A stretch of DNA of 64,000 bases from Corbicula japonica. Lineage: Eukaryota; Mollusca; Bivalvia; Venerida; Cyrenidae. The position numbers were made by a program, and so were the translations under genes. Positions 46,338 through 55,965 of this stretch are shown piece after piece. How positions within the stretch are numbered: position 1 is the stretch's first letter; each line of letters starts with the position of its first letter. The notes under the pieces are model-generated. The model made no database searches and was not told where the DNA came from. It saw only the letters and a list, made by a program, of their open reading frames with translations. Where the stretch lies: positions 2,998,991 through 3,062,990 of the forward strand of contig JAZAYU010000015.1 of assembly GCA_038501625.1 (NCBI GenBank), given 5' to 3'.

Positions 46338-47933
46338 TTATGTTGTGTTTTTCAGGATATCAAATCTCTTATTGTAATATTTTGATACTTCGTTGATGAC
46401 AATGCTATCTTCATTACTGAACATCCAAACAAACTTCTGTTCTGAATTCAAATTATTAAAGTTCATACACAGCTTAGACAATGATTCATATAGCTGAGTA
46501 CGTTCATTCCTGTATGCATCACAATCTATCATAAAATGAACTTCATCTTCAACTAAGTTACTATTAACACATAGCTTACAAAATCGCACATTTGACTCTA
46601 CTTTCTTATATCGCCCAGCCTCTATTTCTAACTTATGGGAACTTATTCTAAGACTAGTAACACATCTCCTGATTTTAAAGTCTTTGACAACAGAAAAGTA
46701 AGCTTCTCTACACATTCGTTTTTTAAATAAAGCATATGTTCTCAATTTTCCTGATCCATCTACAGCACATTTATCTAAGGTACATGCCCATTTATATTTG
46801 TATTGTTCAATCAGTTTATTTTTTACACATTTAACAATGTTTACACTCTTCAACGATGTGTTGTCATTAATTCCCAACAACTTGATTAAAAACTGCACAT
46901 CAGAAAACCAAGATTTTTTATGACAATTGTACAAAGACTTGCTCTCCCATAATGCATCTTTCAACAAATCACTAACATCTTCTTGCTGCAATCTTTGCAA
47001 ATATTTTACAGTGCTGCAGAGAGCTTCAAAATAAATAGGGTATCTGCCTAATTCACCTTTAACTGCATCATTAGAAGATTTTTTATGAACACCCAGAATA
47101 TATTTTAAAAACTTGACATGCAATTTTTCACATGGCAACACGTCAAGAGATTTAAACAGGTCATACTTGTCTTTTGCCACACCTTTGCTAGAAGAATTTA
47201 TGGTACCCCAAATTTCACTGCCATACAATGCTACAGGCTTAACAGTATGATCAAAAAGATGTAGAAGGGTATCAACATTTCTATGTATATCTTCAAAACA
47301 TTTACTTAACTTAAAATATGCTTTAAGAGCCCTCTTATACAAATCATTCTGGCAATGCGTAAATGTGCCCGATGAAGAATAAAGAATACCTAAATATTTA
47401 TATGATGTTGCATGCTCTATTTCAACATTATTATACACAAATTTAGTGATGAACTTTTTACCTGATTTACAGAATATAACAATATCTGTTTTCTGCAGAT
47501 TCACACTTATTCCATTATTCTGACAATATATATTTAATTTATTGAAACAATTTTGTAGACCCGATGCTGATGTGGATAAAAGTACTAAATCATCGGGATA
47601 CATAAGGCAACTAATTGAACTATCATGCAAAATCACTTGATCATCATTAGCATCAAAACATGAAGGTAAGTCATTTACATAAATTTTAAACAAACTCGGG
47701 CTGAGGTTATCACCCTGTCGAACTCCAACATGTTGCTCAACTGTTTGGGTAAGCTTATTTTTATTGCGTACATGCAGTAAATTAGCAGTATACATATTTT
47801 TAATGACATCATAAAAATTTCCAGAAATATCTAGTAAATGCAGCTTGTATAAAAGCAAGGAATGAATAATGGAATCGAACGCTTTGGCAAAAACAACAAA
47901 ACAAGCATAAACCTTAGCGTTCTTACTTACAAC
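46338..47933 (-). pseudogene. Non-LTR retrotransposon reverse transcriptase, 5'-truncated
   Basis: The frame is open from the junction near 47933 to a stop at 46338, about 530 codons. It shows fingers/palm motifs AKAFDSIIHSLLLYKL, GVRQGDNLSPSLF, and the active-site box CLMYPDDLVLLS, then YKYLGILYSSSG. The C-terminal CKLC...EDEVHFMIDC motif is typical of Jockey/I-group LINE proteins. The residue at 47892-47894, where the first catalytic Asp of the palm is expected (CFVVFAKAFD), is Val. The endonuclease part is missing, so the copy cannot move by itself. A frame this long suggests recent insertion or sequence under late decay. Confidence 0.88.
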
Positions 47934-47934
47934 A

Positions 47935-48802
47935 TTGTGCTCTTTATTTTTGCCTGCTCACACGAGCCACCTTCTTCAACCTTTAGATGTGGCATGTTAT
48001 GGTCCCTTTCAAAGAATGTACTATGCCCAGTGTCACAAGGTCATTCGCCAAACATCAGCTGCAATTACTAAGTACAACCTTTGTGAAATTGCAAGTAAGG
48101 TGTACACCAAGGCTCTATGTTCTGAAAACCTTCAGGCGGCATTCAAGAAAACCGGCATCTACCCTGCTGACAGAAATGCCATACCAAAACAGTCCATGCT
48201 TCCAGCTGAAGTATTTTCAGCTTCCGATAGAGAACCAGACAGCAATGACACCGAGTCAACTGTGGAGGGTGGTATCTTGGCTAGAAGTGAAATCAATGAC
48301 ATCTTCGAGAAAGCTGAGCAAAAACTTAAGGCTGTCAAATGTGAGAAAACCAGTAAACCTAGAAAAACTGTAAGTAAACTTGTGTCAGGAAAAGAACTTA
48401 CCAGTGACCCAGTTATCAGGTCAATTGAACAGCATGAAAATGAACAAAAAAAAGGTGTCTAAGAAACCAAAGAAGCCAGTTAAACTCAAAGATAACCCTC
48501 CTATCGTGAAATCATTGCTGCGGTCAAGTCCAAAGCCCGGTCCATCACACATCAACTTGGCATTGGACAGTTCTGCCACAAGTACTGATGAAAGTGACAG
48601 TGAGGAAGAGAAATGCTGTCATTGTGGTCTTTTTCAGCCAAAAGAACTTTCCAACTGTGTTTCACTTACCTTTGTGAAATGGGCCCAATGTGATGGTCTT
48701 CACTGCAAGCACTGGACACACTTGGGATATTGTACACCAACCAGAGTAATAAGGCGTGGTGACAAGTTTTTATGCCCCCACTGTAGGGATGCAGAGGAGT
48801 AA
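47935..48802 (+). pseudogene. Pogo/Tigger-type DDE transposase, C-terminal part with PHD-like finger
   Basis: The frame from 47935 gives LFLPAHTSHLLQPLDVACYG, the end of a DDE-1 superfamily domain (HTSHLLQPLD box), then the CENPB/Jerky-type tail with KTGIYPADRNA. It stops at 48462. A second frame (48380-48802) carries on after a run of eight A at 48446-48453: Lys-rich linker, acidic DESDSEEE, then CCHCGLFQPKE...CDGLHCKHWTHLGYC...CPHC, a PHD-like zinc finger. One base of the run explains the frame break. The N-terminal HTH and first DDE residues are absent; the sequence begins at the reverse transcriptase junction. Confidence 0.8.
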
Positions 48803-49174
48803 TGAGTCACTTATTTAATAACTGTTAAACCTTTTTTTTTTAAAATTTCGAAGTTTGAAGTGTTAGACAATTTCCTTGTTGTTGGACACGAACACCCATT
48901 AATTAATATTGGTTTTGCCTAAGTAAAACTGATTTAGTGTAGTGACATCATAACCCGCGGTTCTTGGAACTACATTCAAGATGGCGGCCCAACGAATGTT
49001 ATGCTAGAAATTTTACAAACTTGAAATGGAATTGTGAATGGAACATTCTTTGATAATCTGGATTATATGGAGGAATAAATAACATTAAACTACCAAGTAA
49101 GTGGTTTTGAATTTTTTTGCATTTGATATTGATACCGCGATGCAAGGTTCGTCGAGGGTAATTGCTGAAGGTTA

Positions 49175-49320
49175 ATATTATCATTGCTAAATATTAATTT
49201 TGTCATAACTGAATATTAATTTATTTTTGTCATTGCTGAATATTAATATTATCATTGCTAAATGTTAATTTTGCCATAACTGAAAATGAATTTTGTCATT
49301 GCTGAATATTACTAGGTTTA
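49175..49320. repeat. 24-bp repeat, second reverse array
   Basis: TTTTGTCATTGCTGAATATT units recur about six times in the same orientation as at 45.3 kb. Confidence 0.75.
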
Positions 49321-49751
49321 ATTTTTATCCGAGGTTGATCTAGATTTTATAAATGTTGTGGCTTAACAAAATTACTGTAGAAAAATTTTCAGATATAAGC
49401 TGGCCTTGACAAAAATATGTTTGCACGAAACGTTATTTTGTCACAAATAATTTATTTCTGAAAAAAACTGCGAAAAAATCTTAAAAAATCCATCACATGC
49501 AAAAAAATATTCGTTACCGTGATGATAATATCAAGCCAAGGATAATTTTAATATCTCACTGTCATTACAATTCACCTATTACTAAATGCTTGTAATTCTA
49601 ATTTTAGCATGCACCCGCCACCCAACGACTGAAAACTCCTGATCATCTGGGGTAATTAATTAAACCATGTGATCCTACAGAGTTTCATTATAAACCCATG
49701 TTGATGCAAGGAGATCCAGCTCAAACGAACTTGACGCATTTACAGTTTGAA

Positions 49752-49757
49752 TTTATT
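49752..49757 (-). terminator. Polyadenylation signal of the Ldh_2 gene
   Basis: AATAAA on the minus strand, 117 bp beyond the stop codon, is the first such hexamer downstream. Confidence 0.5.
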
Positions 49758-49873
49758 TAGCTTATCAGCTCAACATTGCATACAATGTACCATTCAATAT
49801 TCAAGGACTTCATTCATAAATGTTTTAAAAAAACAATAACGTTTTGCAAGATTAGTTAGATGTTGACGATGCC

Positions 49874-49921
49874 TTACAACGTCTTCATCGGTGCTATATT
49901 CAGTGAAGCAGCGATCTCATT
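49874..49921 (-). CDS. Ldh_2 gene exon 10 with stop
   Basis: It encodes residues 341-355, [15 protein letters not shown], then TAA. Acceptor CACAG. Confidence 0.9.
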   Translation of the reverse strand, partial: NEIAASLNIAPMKTL

Positions 49922-51068
49922 CTGTGAAAGAGGAAAACAAATATTAGGACAAAGTTAAGCTACATGTATATAATTAAACATTAATGATCAATCTTAAATG
50001 AAGTTATAAAAAACTATAAAGTTGAAATAAATTAGAATAAAAAAAAACTCCACACAATACGCTTAAATAACAGTTAAACCTAAAAATAAGTTAAATATAT
50101 TAAGAATTTACCTTCTTATATTATATTAAATTAAAATAATTATATAATAATAAACATTAAACAAATTCTTTAACAATCTTAAATTATATTACAATAATAA
50201 TATAATAATTTTTAAAATTAATGAATAATTTGAATATAATATCAAAGCAAAAACATTAAGACTAAATTTTAAGTTTAAACATTTTTAAACAAAATTGAAC
50301 GGTCAGTGTAACCTTTGAACACAAAAGTTGGGTGGCTGGAGTTAACGAGGAATAACTTACAGCATTTTTAATTTGATTAGGGTGGTAGAGTATTCCCCCT
50401 TGCTTGTCACATTTCTCCATGTGTATTCTCTCCGGATCACCGGCCACAAGAACTTCCGTCTCTCCATCAGCCTGGTAAGAAAACATAACAGACGCTATAG
50501 CAATTCAAGAAAATGGACCATTCCAAGGCGGTAACCCCTCGGGTTCTTATTTTCGTTAATTGTTTGTGGTGTCTATTTTGACTTAGATCCTTTTATAAAC
50601 CATACTCTTGTTTCCTCTCTACATTTTGGCTGTGTGGAAAGACTGTGTTTTCAAAATGTGGCCGTTCCTGATATGCATATTTCACTTTAATTCAAATTTC
50701 TTAAAACATTCTGTAGAAATGTACTGGTAAAATGATCTGTGCAATAACTATGCAAAAAGGGACTCTTCTAAGTTCGTAAAATGCCTAACGGTGGTTCACG
50801 GGAACTTTTATTGTAACGACCGATTTGGAAAGTCTACAATGATTTAGAAAAAATCTGCAAGGCCTTGCTGTTATCATGGTTAAAGCAAAGTATACTGGAA
50901 TCAATCAGGCATTAAATTTATTGATGAATTATCACTATGACTTACTGGAGGCAGATTTCTGCAGTGGTTGAGGAGCTCGCTCAGTCTCTCTGCATATCCT
51001 TCTTCAAACGCCTCTGGGTTGATAGCTACGAAACACTGACCCTTAAATCGATGACAAAAAATCACCGA

Positions 51069-51111
<43 letters not shown>

Positions 51112-54100
51112 GTTATTGCTAAAAGTAGGACAAAAGCAGGACAAACGTCCATGTTCACTGACTAAGCGAACCATCACTTGAGATGGATCAAATTGGGAGA
51201 ACGAAGTCTCAATCTGGCAGCTTGCGTTTGTTTTAATTATGTCATGTTTGGCTGCTTTAAAACACCCTTTTCATTCACTTTAATACATCCGAACACATAG
51301 AAGAATTTTTATTATAATAGCAAATATTACAACAATCGCAAAAACGCTTAATATAGTCACTGAAGTTTTCAATTTTCTCGGCACACATGAGATGTAAAAG
51401 GTAATTATAATTTAATGCGTCTTTGTATTTTTCGAGATTCATGGCATGTTGGGTTAATGAGTCAGGCAGAATATCTCATATCAAGCGAAAACCTGAAGAA
51501 ATTAGCTAGCCGATGAATGCTTATTCCAAATGATTCCGACCCCAAGATTATTAAACTAGGATTGGAGACCAGTCTCAAATCTCAAGCATCTGATTGGCAT
51601 TTCAGCCCGTCAAATGCTTGAGATTTGAGGGTGGTCTTAAGATGTTATTTTATAATCTTGGCCCCAGATAACTTGATATCTAAAACAATGCTACGATATA
51701 CCAAGTTAGCTAGCCGGTGAGTGTCTTTCCATTTCCTGACATGATGTGCATATGAAGCCCCACTGAGAATACCACAGAATATCTCCACCATCATGGACAG
51801 TCCATAACCCTTGTACCCAGCTATATAAAACACACACAATAGCACACTTCTTTAAAAAATATCAAAGTTCAGTACAGTTCTTTTACGGTACATGTATGAT
51901 ATGAAAATATAACATGATAGCAAATTGATTGCTTTCGTTTGTTCACTTTGGCTTGTGTTTGGTCACTGATTTTTCCGTAAACTGGTGGTGAACAATATAC
52001 AGTTCAACCTGTGATAAAGAACTCCTGTAAAAAACACCTGTGGATAAAGACCACATTTTATTTGTCCCACTGAATGATTCAAAGAACAAACTAACCCGTG
52101 AACAAAAACCACCTACTCCAAAGACAATTTTTGGGTTTTCGTTGGGTGGTCCCGGAAGAGGTTTAACTGAAATCTAAACTCTTACGGGTTTAAAATAAAG
52201 TTAATAGTAGTCTACAATGCTATTACAATGTTCTGAACTGTCAACATTATTCTACAAAAAAATTTTCATTTAAACGCACATGTATTTTCCGCTCCTCCCA
52301 GGGGACAGAGCCCCTTTGCTTGTTTAGGATCTGTGGTGGATCTGCCTTCCTTATCAACAGCCCATCCAGCGGGAATAGGTTGGTCTTTGCGATCTGCTAT
52401 CTCTATCTGGAACATAATTCTGCTTTAATAGGTTGTTACAGAAAAAAATAACACTTAATTTATTCAATAATTTTTTAGTCAAAAACTGTGAGATACATAA
52501 ACAGAATCTTTTTTGAACCCTCTCATTAACACTATAGAATCAACTATATTTATTTTATGCATCGGAAATATTAAAAAGCACAGGTAAGTAAAATTCATGT
52601 TTTACTTCCAGCCACAATTCACATATTCCAGAAAAATTCCAGGAAAATATGTCAAATATGTAGGGTCAGGTTTCTTTTTTAAGAATCAAATTAATAGTTT
52701 GTTGATGTTTAGTAGGCCCTAACAGTTATTATATTAAAGTGTAAGACTTCTAAGTTCAAGCAAACTGACTTTAATAACCAGAAAACTATTAAGAACTAAA
52801 TTCAGAAATTTATTAAAATTATGATGGGTCAGAGACTTTGCGCATTTGTCATTTAAATATGAACCAAATATAATTAAAAGTTATTAATAAATATGTGGTA
52901 TATTTCTAAAAGCAACAGCGTTAACAACTTTGGTGTCCATTATCGACGCAGACTTTGGTTTACCTTCCCTAGAGCGACTGCGGTTGTTGCCATATCTAGC
53001 ACAAAGCTGTCCCCATCCTTAGCAGGCGCTGCGACACATATCGGGTTGGTTCCCAGCACTTCGTCCTTGGCACGCGTAGGAACCAGCAGAGGGGAAGTAT
53101 TTGTAAAGGCCATGCCCTGGAAAAGAGGAACCAAGTTTGAGAAATTATCTGACGCACCAAGAAAACACGCATCTTAGTGAGTTTGTGATAAGTGTAGATC
53201 ATGACTGAAGTGCGCATTTAAACTGTCAGAAAATGGTCTGAACAGTTGTTTTCTAATGCTTCTCTGACTGAAAGGCGAACTGTGCAAACATTCACCAGGA
53301 GGCTTACCTGTGTCTAAACTGCTTTCAAAACTTAAACTGAATCCACTACTAAATGAAACGGAATGTTGGAATGTAGGCCTACTTCCAGCATCCTTATTGA
53401 AGCAAGGAATAGTCTCACAGTCATGATATCTGAAACGGTATCTCTAGAAAACACAATCTCTCAAATAGTGGATTAAGTTTGATTATTGTGATGTAGACTC
53501 GGGTCAGGGCGACTCAAAAATCATTTTGATGAAAAGTACGTTCAAATATGCCGCGTTCACGAACAGAAATCAATAAAAAAATCATTCCGGGTTCATAGTT
53601 GATAGGAACACAACTATTCCACGTTGAAGGTTGAAAGTAAAAACAATTCAGCAGCCAGTAGCAAAGAGTACTTACAATCAGCCCATGCTCAAGAGCACGT
53701 AGTCCGTACCATCCTGCGATGCCAAAGTGGTTGGAACCTTGAATGCAATAAGTTAAATATTGCGATATAATACATGTCCTTTATAATTGAAACAAGTCTT
53801 GAAAAAACCACCTTGTATTTGGTCAGTAAGTAGGGCACTGGGAAAACTTCCTACGGTTTATTTGTTTCTCATCTTGGAACCAAACAAATAAAGTTTACAA
53901 ATGTGATTGTGATATGAATATGAAGTTAATCAACGGAAACAGTATGAATGGGCAGTGAGTTACAGGTCTGAGACGCGATTCCAGCTTGAAATTGCTCATA
54001 TCGCTTACTCGCGTTACTGCGTAGTGGGAAGTGCAAATTCTTAAGCAATGATTTGAGCATTCGAATCGAACATTAACGTTAGCATTTAGTTATGACACAT

Positions 54101-55965
54101 ACCTCTAGCAGAGACCCATCCTATACCGGCTTCTTTTGCTTTCTGTATAGCTAAATCCATGCAGAACCGGCCAACAACCGGGCCTATAAATGACAAATTT
54201 AAACCCGTATTAAAATAATTGATTTCGAGTAGGCTATTCGAAACCCGTTACGACGAATAAATTATATTATCAATATATGTACCTCTTTTGAATGCTGTTA
54301 AGCACGATTCAAATATTTGTGTAAATAACTAAATATGGAGTACCGCTCAACCCGGTTCTAAGCGGCGTGGACAGTTATACGCGTTTTGATTACTGCCTTT
54401 GAACAGGCTCAATCAAGTGAAGCCTCCAAAATCTAGAGGTCTGTAGTGTTCACTGTTCCTTTTTATCTATTGAAACATGGTTAGATACAGCTTTTCTCGC
54501 AATCAAATGACAAGTAAAATCAAATCGAAATCATCAATAGCGGATATATTTTCTGTTGGTAAAGATCCTTTGTCTTATTAAAAAAAGTTCCGAAAGTAAT
54601 TTGGATAAAAATTATGTTTGATTCTTTAATAATTCGATCGATTAGTTGTAACACAGCATTAGGCCTGTTTCGGTATATATCCTCCGCATATACTGGTTCC
54701 GGAAGGCACCCGGGCCCAAGATCATGGCCCAAGATCATAAAACTAAGTTTTGAGATCAGTCTCAAATCTCAAGGATCTGATTGGCTGAAATGGCGACTGG
54801 TCGCCATTTCAGCAAATCAGATGCATGAGATTTGAGACTGATCTCCAGATTTAGTTTTATGATCTTGGTCACATAAAACTAAATCTGGAGATCAGTCTCA
54901 AATCTCAAGCATCTGATTGGCTGAAATGGCGACCAGTCGCCATTTCAGCCAATCATATCCTTGAGATTTGAGACTGATCTCAAATCATATTTTATGATCT
55001 TGGGCCCTGGTGACTGTAAGTTCAATGTCATAAAAGAAATGAAAATAACGAATTTAAGAAGTTTACATCGGTTCCATGTGAACAAATTAAACTATACGAT
55101 CGATGTAGTTTGAACATTGGTTAAGTGTATTACCAAGAACATTATTTCCATCAACTAGCGCCGTTGCCACGGTTTCTTTCACGATTTCGGGAGTTCCAGA
55201 GGCGTATGTTGTCTTGGTTTTAACGTCTGTTATATACATTTCTGAAAAATAATACATCCATTAAATAACTTTTCGTTAAGAAAAGATTCTATCTATTTCT
55301 ACTGTGAAGACTCTTAAAATATCTGGAAATTTAACTTTCCTTTTTTCAACAAACAAATTTCTGCATTCCTATTTGAAAACCTGTTTTGTGGAAGTATACC
55401 CGTCCCCGGAATCTTATCTACAATAACTTCTCCTTTCCTGTATACCTGATCGTTTGTTTTTGGTGTGTTTACTGGTTCCGGAAAAAAGCCATCCTTAGCA
55501 TAGCCTTATTATGCGAGACTCGTGTATTTGGGAAAGGCACCTAATTACGATGGTTTCAGTCCGGTCTAATAGCAATTCACGTTCTCGTGACAATTTTTTT
55601 CGTAACAAATACTTTTCAAATGCTTTTCGTAACATACACTTTTCGTAACAAATGATTTTCGTAGCAAATATTTTTTGTAACTAAGATTTTTCGAAACAAA
55701 TAATTTTGATACATGTAAATTACCGATACTTGCCAATCTCATTGGTAGAACAATGAAAATCATGAAAATGACTCGTCCGTTGATATTTAAGTGTTAACTC
55801 ACCGAGTCGGTTAAGCCCGTGGCTATAATGGCCCCTATAGTCTGCGGACACCAGCAGGTCAGCTAGCGCGCCCCCATGATCCTCAGATATGCCGACGGCT
55901 TGCATACACCGCACAACAAAGGTGTGAAACTCGGCCAGCGGTACAATGGAACCCTCTGATGCCAT
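49874..55965 (-). CDS. Ldh_2-family NAD(P)-dependent 2-hydroxyacid dehydrogenase, 10 exons, 355 aa
   Basis: This entry is the whole spliced gene; its exons are listed below. They total 1068 nt including the stop, all junctions in frame. The protein belongs to the malate/L-lactate/ureidoglycolate dehydrogenase family (Ldh_2, YjmC/AllD/MdhA-like), a fold unrelated to classical LDH. Members oxidise or reduce 2-hydroxy/2-oxo acids with NAD(P) in the cytosol. Visible family motifs: [13 protein letters not shown] at 42-54, [10 protein letters not shown] at 83-92, [20 protein letters not shown] at 117-136, [16 protein letters not shown] in exon 5, [20 protein letters not shown] at 227-246. Length matches the family's usual 330-360. 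No targeting peptide is seen. The true substrate cannot be told from sequence; (S)-malate, lactate, sulfolactate or an imino acid are all known in the family. Confidence 0.92.
50361..50471 (-). CDS. Ldh_2 gene exon 9
   Basis: It encodes residues 304-340, with [20 protein letters not shown], the family's VAGDPE motif. Acceptor ACCAG, donor GTAAGT. Confidence 0.92.
50946..51041 (-). CDS. Ldh_2 gene exon 8
   Basis: It encodes residues 272-303, [20 protein letters not shown] and [10 protein letters not shown]. Acceptor TTAAG, donor GTAAGT. Confidence 0.92.
51067..51112. repeat. (ATT)n microsatellite
   Basis: About 15 ATT units in intron 7, some 25 bp upstream of the exon 8 acceptor on the minus strand. 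Confidence 0.95.
51540..51666. mobile_element. Palindromic MITE, copy 3
   Basis: Ends CCCAAGATTATTAAACTAGG and TTTATAATCTTGGCCCC; core AGTCTCAAATCTCAAGCATC mirrored. The centre has lost part of the GGTCGCCATTTC arm. Confidence 0.75.
51702..51820 (-). CDS. Ldh_2 gene exon 7
   Basis: It encodes residues 232-271, [20 protein letters not shown] then YAHHVRKW. Acceptor TATAG, donor GTATAT. A palindromic MITE (51540-51666) starts 35 bp beyond the donor. Confidence 0.92.
52000..52169. mobile_element. Pogo/Tigger-like MITE, sister of 14159-14329
   Basis: Starts CAGTTCAACCTGTGATAAAG and ends AGAGGTTTAACTG. Shared inner text GGATAAAGACCACATTTTAT and TTTTTGGGTTTTC links it to the other copy. It has TA on the left but not clearly on the right. 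Confidence 0.65.
52280..52406 (-). CDS. Ldh_2 gene exon 6
   Basis: It encodes residues 190-231, with [20 protein letters not shown] and [10 protein letters not shown]. The donor is GTGCGT; using it joins T-S-GYKGYG correctly with exon 7, whereas reading through meets a stop a few codons later. Confidence 0.9.
52964..53116 (-). CDS. Ldh_2 gene exon 5
   Basis: It encodes residues 139-189, [20 protein letters not shown] through [14 protein letters not shown]. Acceptor TCCAG, donor GTAAAC. Confidence 0.92.
53676..53737 (-). CDS. Ldh_2 gene exon 4
   Basis: It encodes residues 118-138, [20 protein letters not shown] and I, the cofactor-side SNHFG motif. Acceptor TCAAG, donor GTAAGT. Confidence 0.92.
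54103..54183 (-). CDS. Ldh_2 gene exon 3
   Basis: It encodes residues 91-117, [20 protein letters not shown] and GWVSAR. Acceptor TATAG, donor GTATGT. Confidence 0.9.
54713..54868. mobile_element. Palindromic MITE, copy 4
   Basis: Arms from GGGCCCAAGATCAT to ATGATCTTGG; core GGCTGAAATGGCGACTGGTC. It abuts copy 5 without spacer. Confidence 0.8.
54869..55010. mobile_element. Palindromic MITE, copy 5
   Basis: Same structure, ending ATGATCTTGGGCCCTGG. It lies head-to-tail with copy 4 in intron 2 of the Ldh_2 gene. Confidence 0.8.
55134..55241 (-). CDS. Ldh_2 gene exon 2
   Basis: It encodes residues 55-90, [20 protein letters not shown] through VDGNNVL. Acceptor TTCAG, donor GTAATA. Confidence 0.92.
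55596..55710. repeat. Minisatellite, TTTTCGTAACAAAT unit
   Basis: Units of about 18-19 bp recur six times in intron 1 of the Ldh_2 gene. Confidence 0.75.
55803..55965 (-). CDS. Ldh_2 gene exon 1
   Basis: It encodes residues 1-54, [20 protein letters not shown] onward to the GHYSHG motif. The first ATG follows a TTATAG|GTTTGAA sequence that could be the acceptor of a 5' UTR intron. Donor GTGAGT. Confidence 0.88.

Noticed and set aside
52893..53177. Plus-strand open frame of 94 codons
   Set aside because: It is the antisense shadow of Ldh_2 exon 5.
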